From: RGIG5579 sp045543495
Lineage (GTDB): Bacteria > Bacillota > Clostridia > Oscillospirales > SIG627
Direction: 5' to 3'
DNA length: 27,692 nucleotides
NCBI GenBank assembly: GCA_045543495.1
Contig: JAZQMO010000031.1
Span: forward strand, 1 to 27,692
Each line of letters starts with the position of its first letter. Within the stretch, counting starts at the first letter, position 1. Shown in pieces: positions 21,744 through 27,692 of the stretch. Position numbers and translations under genes: made by a program. The notes under the pieces are model-generated. The model saw only the letters and a program-made list of their open reading frames with translations. It ran no database searches and had not been told where the DNA came from.

Positions 21744-24554
21744 ATGTCATTTCTTACTGCGCTGGAGACCCTTCTGCTTGGGCCTCTGAAATTACTGTTT
21801 GAGATCATCTTTGTTCTTTCGGGCAAATTGGTTCAGCACCCCGGACTTTCCATTATTTGCCTGAGCCTTGCCATGAATATTCTGGTGCTCCCCCTGTATA
21901 AGCGTGCCGACGCCATGCAGGAGGAAAGCCGTGATATGGAAAATAAGCTTCACCGCGGTGTGAGCCATATCAAGAAGGTCTTTTCCGGTGACGAGCGAAT
22001 GATGATCCTGCAAACCTATTACCGTCAGAATCATTATAAGCCCACCAATGCCTTGAGCGGCTCGGTCTCCCTGCTTTTGGAGATCCCCTTCTTTATGGCG
22101 GCATATCAGTTCCTGTCAAGCCTTGAGGCTCTGAGTGGCGTTTCCTTCGGGCCCATTGCCGACCTTTCCAAGCCTGACGGGCTTCTTGTCATCGGGGGCC
22201 TGACCTTAAACCTTCTGCCCATTTTGATGACCCTGATCAACGTCATTTCCAGCGCCCTGTACTTAAAAGGCTTTCCCTTGAAAACCAAGATCCAGCTTTA
22301 CGGAATGGCGGCCTTCTTTCTCGTCTTTTTGTATACCTCCCCTGCGGGGCTGGTATTCTACTGGACTCTGAACAATCTCTTTTCCCTCGTTAAGACCATT
22401 TTCTACAAGATCAAAAACCCTGCAGGCGTTCTGCGGGTGATGCTGGCCGTATTCGGCGTGGGCGTTCTCGCTCTCCCCTTTCTTTTGGAGATCCGCTCCC
22501 TCAAGGGCACCGTCGCCCTTCTGGCCTTCGGCCTTCTGCTTCTCTTCCCCTTGGCAAAGCATCTTTTGTCCGGGAAGCTTGATCAGAAAAAGGAAGCCAA
22601 AAAAGCCGAGCCCAACAAGAAAATGTTCCTTGCGGGAAGCCTGTATCTGACGGTTTTGGTGGGGCTTCTCATTCCTGCCACCTTCATTGCCGCTTCTCCT
22701 CAGGAGTATGTGGACATTACCTATTTCCACAATCCCCTTTGGTACATTCTCTCCTCCGCTCTCATGGCGGCAGGTCTGTTTTTGGTTTGGCTTCGGGTGT
22801 TTTACTGGCTCGCCAAGCCCGAGGGCAAGGTGCTCTTTGACCGAGCCGTGGTGTACCTCAGCGTGGCTATGACCGCCAACTATATGTTCTTCGGAACCGA
22901 TCTGGGCATTATTTCCGCCTCCCTGCAATACGAAAACATTATGGCCTTCACCCGTTGGGAACAGGTGATCAACCTTTTGGTTTTGGCCCTTCTTTTGCCC
23001 CTTCTGTTCTTCCTTGCCAAAAAGCTTCCCAAGGCGGTGACCGCCGTTTGTCTGGTGGCCTGTCTTTCCCTCGGCGTGATGTCGGGGGTGCATTTGGTGA
23101 CCATCAAAAAGTCTGTGGATGAGGTCTCCAATGCACAGCTTTCCGACTCCTTGAACATTGAGCTTTCCACCGAAGGAAAAAATGTTGTGGTCATTATGCT
23201 GGACCGTGCCTTGGGGCAATATGTTCCCTATATGATGAACGAAAAGCCCGAATTGAAGGAGCAATTCCAAGGCTTTACCTGGTATGCCAACACCATTTCC
23301 CACGGACTATGTACCAATTTCTGCTCCCCTGCCTTAATGGGCGGATACGAATACACTCCCGTGGAAATGAACCGCAGGGAAAACGAGACCCTGGCGGAAA
23401 AGCACGACGAAGCAGTAAAGCTTATGCCGGTGATCTTTGATCGAAATGGCTGGGATGTTTCGGTTTGTGACTCTCCTTATGCCGGATATCAGTGGGTTTC
23501 CGACCTTTCCACGTTCAATGAATATCCCGATATCAAGACCTTCAACGCAGAAGGGCGCTTTAGCGACCCCAACCAAAAGGCTGCCGTGATTACCGCTAAC
23601 CACCGCAATTTCTTCTGCTTCAGTCTTATGAAGACCATGCCCCTTTCCCTGCAGCCTGTTCTCTACAACGGAGGCAATTATAACCGTGCGGCTACCAATA
23701 ATAACAAATTGCTTCTGTACGGCACACAAGTTGTAGAAGAAGGCGGCTTTTCTCGGGCAAACGGTGTCGACAGTGCTTTTATCAACGGATACAATGTGCT
23801 TTTGAATCTGCCTAATGTGACCCGCACCACCGACGACGAGAAAAATTCTTTCCTCTTCCTTTGCAGCAACTTGCCTCACTACCCCACGATTTTGCAGGAG
23901 CCGGATTATACCCCTGCGGAAAAGGTGGATAATACCGAATTCGATGCGGCAAATACCCATCGCTTCACCGTTGACGGAAAAACACTAGAGATTTACAATT
24001 CCATCCAAATGTCTCATTACCATGTCAATATGGCTACCTTCCTACAGCTTGGCAATTGGTTTGACTCTCTCAGAGAGCGTGGCGTTTGGGACAACACCCG
24101 AATCATTTTGGTTTCCGATCACGGAAACAATCTCTCCCACGACAGAGAATTGGTGCACAATGTGGAAGGCGTCGGTGATCTGAAGGATGTAGAGTCCTTC
24201 TATCCCCTTCTGATGGTAAAGGATTTCAACAGCAAGGAATTTTCCGTTTCTCAGGAATTTATGACCAATGCCGACACCCCCACTCTGGCCTTTGAGAATT
24301 TGATCGAAAATCCCGTCAATCCCTTTACGGGAAAAACGGTCAACAGTGACGAAAAAACCGCTCACGAACAGTTTGTTATCCTCTCTACGGAATGGGATAT
24401 TGCAAAGAATAACGGAAACTGTTTCCTCCCCGGTCAATGGGCCAGTGTGAAGGACAACCTCAGAGTGAAAGAAAACTGGACTTGGTGTCGTGATTTCGCC
24501 GTATTGAAGGAACACGCTTTTCCCCAAAACTCAATTGTGGTAAAAGGAGAATAA
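21744..24554 (+). CDS. YidC/Oxa1-like domain fused to LtaS-like sulfatase/phosphotransferase
   Basis: A 936-residue membrane protein. Residues 1-225 resemble YidC/Oxa1 insertases (TM at about 33-52, amphipathic KRADAMQEES loop, NALSGSVSLLLEIPFFMAAYQFL, then TSPAGLVFYWTLNNLFSLVKT). Residues 230-455 add about six further membrane helices. Residues 475-936 form an extracytoplasmic alkaline-phosphatase-superfamily domain like LtaS and related phosphoglycerol transferases: D487 in VVVIMLDRALG, candidate nucleophile T524 in HGLCTNFCSP, LPHYPTI, and D792/H793 in VSDHG. In YidC a conserved Arg lies in the first core helix; the matching position here is Asn45 by eye. A role in transferring or trimming phospho-substituents on the surface polymer is inferred from the neighbours. 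RBS AAAGGGA precedes it; the next gene starts 2 nt after its stop. Confidence 0.8.
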   Translation: MSFLTALETLLLGPLKLLFEIIFVLSGKLVQHPGLSIICLSLAMNILVLPLYKRADAMQEESRDMENKLHRGVSHIKKVFSGDERMMILQTYYRQNHYKPTNALSGSVSLLLEIPFFMAAYQFLSSLEALSGVSFGPIADLSKPDGLLVIGGLTLNLLPILMTLINVISSALYLKGFPLKTKIQLYGMAAFFLVFLYTSPAGLVFYWTLNNLFSLVKTIFYKIKNPAGVLRVMLAVFGVGVLALPFLLEIRSLKGTVALLAFGLLLLFPLAKHLLSGKLDQKKEAKKAEPNKKMFLAGSLYLTVLVGLLIPATFIAASPQEYVDITYFHNPLWYILSSALMAAGLFLVWLRVFYWLAKPEGKVLFDRAVVYLSVAMTANYMFFGTDLGIISASLQYENIMAFTRWEQVINLLVLALLLPLLFFLAKKLPKAVTAVCLVACLSLGVMSGVHLVTIKKSVDEVSNAQLSDSLNIELSTEGKNVVVIMLDRALGQYVPYMMNEKPELKEQFQGFTWYANTISHGLCTNFCSPALMGGYEYTPVEMNRRENETLAEKHDEAVKLMPVIFDRNGWDVSVCDSPYAGYQWVSDLSTFNEYPDIKTFNAEGRFSDPNQKAAVITANHRNFFCFSLMKTMPLSLQPVLYNGGNYNRAATNNNKLLLYGTQVVEEGGFSRANGVDSAFINGYNVLLNLPNVTRTTDDEKNSFLFLCSNLPHYPTILQEPDYTPAEKVDNTEFDAANTHRFTVDGKTLEIYNSIQMSHYHVNMATFLQLGNWFDSLRERGVWDNTRIILVSDHGNNLSHDRELVHNVEGVGDLKDVESFYPLLMVKDFNSKEFSVSQEFMTNADTPTLAFENLIENPVNPFTGKTVNSDEKTAHEQFVILSTEWDIAKNNGNCFLPGQWASVKDNLRVKENWTWCRDFAVLKEHAFPQNSIVVKGE

Positions 24555-24555
24555 T

Positions 24556-25431
24556 ATGTCTTATCGGGTTGACAATGCCGTCATTATGGCGGCGGGTACC
24601 GCCAGCCGCTTCGCGCCCCTGTCCTTTGAGAGGCCAAAAGCCCTCATCGAAGTAAAGGGAGAGGTGCTCATTGAGCGGCAGATCCGCCAGCTCAAGGAGG
24701 CGGGCATTGACGAGATCTACCTTGTGGTAGGCTACAAAAAAGAGGCTTTCTATTATTTGGAAGAAAAATTCGGGGTGAAGATCTTGGAAAACCCCGAATA
24801 TCTGACCCGAAACAACAACGGCAGTCTTTTCGTGGCAAAAGATGTGATCCGAAACAGCTACATTTGCTCCTCCGATAACTACTTTTCCCAAAACCCCTTT
24901 GAAAACGAGGTGGATGATGCCTACTACGCCGCCGTTTTCGCCCACGGAGACACCAAGGAATGGTGTATGACCGAGGGGGAGGACGGATACATTAACAGCG
25001 TCACCGTAGGGGGAGAAAATGCTTGGTTTATGCTGGGGCACACCTTCTGGACAGAGGAATTCAGCAAGACCTTTTTTGAGATTCTGGATCCCATTTACCA
25101 CGAGGAGCGCACCCGCTCCCAGTTGTGGGAAAGCATTTTTATGGAGCATTTGGACAGGCTCAAAATGAAGATCCGCCGTTATGAGGACGATGTGATCTTT
25201 GAGTTTGACACGCTGGACGAACTGCGGGAGTTTGATGAAAGCTACCGCCAAAACACCCGCTCGGCTATCCTCGCCAAGGTTGCAGGAGAGCTGGGGGTAA
25301 CCGAAGAAAGGATCGTTGAGGTTCTGTCCTACAAGGATGAAAATGAGGCCGCCGCAGGTTTCCGCTTCCGAGTAGAAGATGCCTTATATCAATACGATTA
25401 CAAATCCGCTTCATTTAGGAGGGTATTATGA
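24556..25431 (+). CDS. licC: LicC-like phosphocholine cytidylyltransferase with C-terminal extension
   Basis: Predicted to make CDP-choline from phosphocholine and CTP. The nucleotidyltransferase signature is MAAGTASRFAPLSFERPKAL (11-30), where LicC proteins have AAGxxxRFxPxxxxxPKxL, and the second metal-binding Asp fits SSDNYF near residue 113. The length (291) exceeds typical LicC of about 230; the extra 60 or so C-terminal residues are charged and contain AGELGVTEERIVEVLSYKDENEAAAGF, whose role I do not know. It starts 2 nt after the YidC-sulfatase stop with AAAGGAG and overlaps licA by four bases (ATGA). The flanking LicA and LicB support choline over other nucleotidyltransferase substrates. 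Confidence 0.85.
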   Translation: MSYRVDNAVIMAAGTASRFAPLSFERPKALIEVKGEVLIERQIRQLKEAGIDEIYLVVGYKKEAFYYLEEKFGVKILENPEYLTRNNNGSLFVAKDVIRNSYICSSDNYFSQNPFENEVDDAYYAAVFAHGDTKEWCMTEGEDGYINSVTVGGENAWFMLGHTFWTEEFSKTFFEILDPIYHEERTRSQLWESIFMEHLDRLKMKIRRYEDDVIFEFDTLDELREFDESYRQNTRSAILAKVAGELGVTEERIVEVLSYKDENEAAAGFRFRVEDALYQYDYKSASFRRVL

Positions 25432-26339
25432 GAGAGATCATCAAGGAAGATCTGAAACGGGTCGCCGAGCTTTTGGAAATAGCTCTGGGAAGCTCGGAGT
25501 ACGAGAGCATTGAACGCTTGGGAGGACTTACCAACCACACCTACCACGTGACCGTCAAGGGCGGGGGGAACTATGTGGTTCGTATTCCCGGCGAGGGCAC
25601 GGAGGAACTGATCGTTCGCAGTGACGAGAAGGTTTCCACCGAGCTTGCCTGCCGTATGGGAGTGGATTCCCCCATGCTTTATTTCGGGCCCGACGGGGCC
25701 AAGGTCACAGAGTTTATTCCCAATGCGGTGACCATGAATGCCGACAGCTTAAAGGAAGAGGAGCGGATTTGTCAAATGGCCGACCTTTTCCGATTGATGC
25801 ACCGCTGCGGGGAGGACACGGGTGTTCCCTTTGAGGTCTTTGATATGGCCGCAGGGTATGAGGGCATTATTGAAAAGTGCAAGGTTCCTATGTTTTCCGA
25901 TTACGCCGAGAAAAAACAGGCGGTGATGGCCATTAAAGAAGAGATCGATTCTCTCATCGGGGCCAAAAAGGTGCCCTGCCACAACGATCCCCTGTGCGAA
26001 AACTGGGTGGTGGGAAATGGCAGAATGTACCTGATCGATTGGGAATACGCCGGTATGAACGACGGAATGTGGGATGTGGCCGATGTTTCCATTGAGGCGG
26101 GCTTCGGGCCCAAGGAGGACGAGGCGCTCCTGAAGGCGTATCTGGAGCGGGAGCCCCGCGAGGCAGACCGTTTGCATTTTCTTGCCAGCAAGATCTACGT
26201 AGACTATTTGTGGACCCTTTGGGCCAAGGCCAGAGTTCCCTATGACGGACAGCCTATGGAGGATTGGGCCACAGAGAGATATGCAAGAATGAAGGATAAT
26301 CTGGAACAATATATGCTTCTCAAGGAGGAAAGAAAATGA
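25428..26339 (+). CDS. licA: LicA-like choline kinase
   Basis: A 303-residue choline/ethanolamine kinase-type protein that phosphorylates imported choline. Protein-kinase-fold landmarks: N-lobe LGGLTNHTYHVTV (31-43) and YVVRIPGEGTEE (49-60) with the ATP-side strands, the catalytic loop CHNDPLCENWV (H185-N186-D187, N192), and the metal-binding LIDWEYAGMND (D204, E206). The length is close to LicA of H. influenzae and S. pneumoniae. The start overlaps the licC stop and the end overlaps the licB start by four bases, which indicates translational coupling. No tetranucleotide repeat typical of phase-variable Haemophilus licA is seen at the 5' end. Confidence 0.9.
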   Translation: MREIIKEDLKRVAELLEIALGSSEYESIERLGGLTNHTYHVTVKGGGNYVVRIPGEGTEELIVRSDEKVSTELACRMGVDSPMLYFGPDGAKVTEFIPNAVTMNADSLKEEERICQMADLFRLMHRCGEDTGVPFEVFDMAAGYEGIIEKCKVPMFSDYAEKKQAVMAIKEEIDSLIGAKKVPCHNDPLCENWVVGNGRMYLIDWEYAGMNDGMWDVADVSIEAGFGPKEDEALLKAYLEREPREADRLHFLASKIYVDYLWTLWAKARVPYDGQPMEDWATERYARMKDNLEQYMLLKEERK

Positions 26340-27277
26340 TTGCAGGAATTATCGCAGGAATTACTTGGGCTTTGGAGACTGTCATTTTAGGAATTGCGCT
26401 GGGTATGAGCCCCTTCTGCTCCACGGAGCAGGCCATTTTGCTGGCACCCTTTGTGAGCACCTTTTTGCACGATGCTTGCTCCGCCATCTGGTCCCTTCTT
26501 TACAATGCCGTCCGCGGCAACCTGAAGAATGTTTGGAAGGCCCTTTGCACCAAGAGCGGCAAGTGGGTGGTGGTAGCCGCCGTCATCGGCGGGCCCATCG
26601 GTATGACGGGCTATGTTTTGGCAGTCAATTATATGGGCGCCTCCATCGGTGCGGTGGCAAGTGCCATTTTCCCCGCAGTGGGCAGTGTTTTGGCCTTCTT
26701 TTTCCTGAAAGAAAAAATGAAGTGGCATCAGTGGGTGTTCCTTCTTGTGACCCTTTTGGGTGTTTACGGCCTCAGCTACTCCCCCGAGCTTGAGATCACC
26801 AATTACCTGTTGGGGATCGTGGGTGCGCTGATGTGCTCCTTCGGTTGGGGTATTGAAGCGGTCATTCTGGCTAAGTGCCTGAAGGATCCCGAGGTGACCG
26901 ATGAATACGCTCTGCAGATCCGTCAGACCACCTCCGCTCTGACCTACGGTGTGATCATTCTCCCCGCCTTGAAGGGTTGGGGCTTCACCGCCTCCCTCTT
27001 CAGCGGAACCGGTTGGCTTCTGCCTACCATTGTCATTGCGGCGCTGTTCGCTACGGTTTCGTACCTGTTCTACTACAAGGCCATTGCACAGATCGGTGCT
27101 TCCAAGGCCATGGCTCTCAATGTGACCTACACCGCTTGGGCGATCCTGTTCACGGTGGTTCTGCTCCGTGATTTCAGCGTATTGTCTCCCCTGACCATTC
27201 TCTGTGCGGCCGTGGTTCTGATCTGCGGCATTTTCGCAGCAGCCGATTTCAAGGAGATCCTCTCCAAAAAGAACTAA
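26336..27277 (+). CDS. licB: LicB-like choline permease (EamA/DMT family)
   Basis: A 313-residue, roughly ten-helix transporter resembling LicB, the high-affinity choline permease of lic operons. The N-terminus GIIAGITWALETVILG is typical of that subgroup, and two EamA repeats meet near residue 155. Segments GASIGAVASAIFPAVGSVLAFFFLKEKM (about 101-128) and the later GASKAMALNVTYTAWA carry the family's helix ends. The four-base overlap with licA and the sequence style support assignment as LicB rather than a general EamA exporter such as the one at 16631. It is the last gene of the operon; the repeat/terminator block starts immediately after its stop. Confidence 0.85.
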   Translation: MIAGIIAGITWALETVILGIALGMSPFCSTEQAILLAPFVSTFLHDACSAIWSLLYNAVRGNLKNVWKALCTKSGKWVVVAAVIGGPIGMTGYVLAVNYMGASIGAVASAIFPAVGSVLAFFFLKEKMKWHQWVFLLVTLLGVYGLSYSPELEITNYLLGIVGALMCSFGWGIEAVILAKCLKDPEVTDEYALQIRQTTSALTYGVIILPALKGWGFTASLFSGTGWLLPTIVIAALFATVSYLFYYKAIAQIGASKAMALNVTYTAWAILFTVVLLRDFSVLSPLTILCAAVVLICGIFAAADFKEILSKKN

Positions 27278-27324
27278 CCTACTTTTTTCGTGAAAAAAGG
27301 TGGCAAAAAAGCTTTTAGGTTTAT

Positions 27325-27356
27325 TGCAGGACCCTTTTTGAAAAAAGGGTCCTGCA
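27325..27356. terminator. Perfect 15-bp hairpin after licB
   Basis: TGCAGGACCCTTTTT (27325-27339) pairs with 27342-27356 with a 2-nt loop. It is the conserved counterpart of 466-497. Confidence 0.6.
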
Positions 27357-27385
27357 CCTCCCAAAAACTTTTAGGGAAAAAATAT

Positions 27386-27422
27386 AAAAAGGCAACAGGA
27401 ATGATTTTTCTGTTGCCTTTTT
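27386..27422. terminator. Bidirectional terminator ending the operon
   Basis: AAAAAGGCAACAG (27386-27398), an 11-nt loop, then CTGTTGCCTTTTT (27410-27422) with a T-rich tail. It is the perfect-stem version of 400-436. Confidence 0.8.
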
Positions 27423-27692
27423 TCTTTAGTGCAACGGACCGTCGGGACGCCGGTCCGCAAGCCGTGCCCTTTGCCGCCTTCGCTTCGTGGCACAAAGAAA
27501 AGATTTCACACCATAGAGCCTCGCCCTACGGGAGCGGAAACCGAGAAAAAGACACGGGGAGTCTTTTTCGATGCGTTTTCGACCGCCGATACCCGATTGT
27601 GCCGAGCCGAATGGCGATGGCAGAATCACGGTATCAAGGAGTGTATGGCACGCTTGGCGTGACGGAGAGGGGGTTCTGTTGGAATAGATGGC

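Larger units (their letters stand above)
27278..27692. repeat. Right non-coding mosaic repeat region
   Basis: No credible gene. The block begins right after the licB stop with a CTTTTTTC/GAAAAAAG hairpin, then the modules shared in inverted orientation with the left end: 27313-27456, 27477-27533 and 27646-27692. Between the last two lies a 112-bp segment (27534-27645) absent from the left copy, with a perfect 9-bp hairpin at 27545-27569. The sequence stops inside a shared module at the window edge. Terminator-like hairpins at 27325-27356 and 27386-27422 would end the phosphocholine operon. Confidence 0.85.

Noticed and set aside
27274..27495. 73-residue ORF in the right repeat (minus strand)
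   Set aside because: It crosses two hairpins and repeat modules, has no ribosome site, and its frame is not kept in the left copy.
1..27692. A 27-kb composite transposon bounded by inverted repeats
   Set aside because: No transposase or integrase is present, the repeats are mosaics with different internal spacing, and their position after stop codons explains the orientation better.

Overview
The window looks like chromosomal DNA from a Gram-positive, gut-type Clostridia bacterium (Firmicutes). The evidence is strong AGGAGG-like ribosome sites, sigma-A promoters close to TTGACA-17-TATAAT, a sortase-anchored pilin-type surface protein, lipoproteins, a FeoA/FeoB/Cys-rich-peptide iron operon, a TagF-like teichoic acid enzyme and a lic-type phosphocholine operon. 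I cannot name a genus from the sequence alone. No rRNA, tRNA, CRISPR array, phage or transposase gene was seen.

Layout. Both ends (1-735 and 27278-27692) are non-coding mosaics of repeat modules and hairpins. The two mosaics are inverted relative to each other, but each begins directly after the stop codon of the neighbouring gene. Positions 736-7140 (minus) encode a 2134-residue secreted, wall-anchored protein with a von Willebrand A domain and seven FctA/Spy0128-type isopeptide domains. Positions 7602-9196 hold an XRE regulator, an alkaline-phosphatase-superfamily gene that appears frame-broken or fused to the regulator, and a histidine phosphatase. Positions 9280-11967 are a ferrous-iron uptake operon (feoA, feoB and a 59-residue Cys-rich membrane peptide) with three matching palindromes that look like metal-regulator operators. 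Positions 11988-15118 are a tandem duplication of a ceramidase-like lipoprotein gene together with its terminator and promoter. Positions 15159-17599 hold a cytoplasmic GH28-like protein and a DMT/EamA transporter separated by an overlapping promoter/terminator. Positions 17606-20369 hold a GH13 alpha-glucosidase diverging from an AraC regulator. Positions 20409-27277 are a five-gene operon: a CDP-glycerol glycerophosphotransferase-like protein, a YidC/Oxa1-sulfatase fusion, and LicC-, LicA- and LicB-like choline genes.

The most interesting system is that last operon. LicB would import choline, LicA would phosphorylate it and LicC would activate it to CDP-choline. The usual transferase LicD is absent, and in its place are a TagF-like enzyme and a large membrane protein joining a YidC-like domain to an extracellular LtaS-like phosphotransferase/sulfatase domain. 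I infer a pathway that decorates a surface glycopolymer with phosphocholine by a route different from LicD. Other points worth checking are the repeated TTAG-N6-CTAA operators, the regulator/phosphatase frame break, the tandem lipoprotein duplication and the modular 3'-end repeats.
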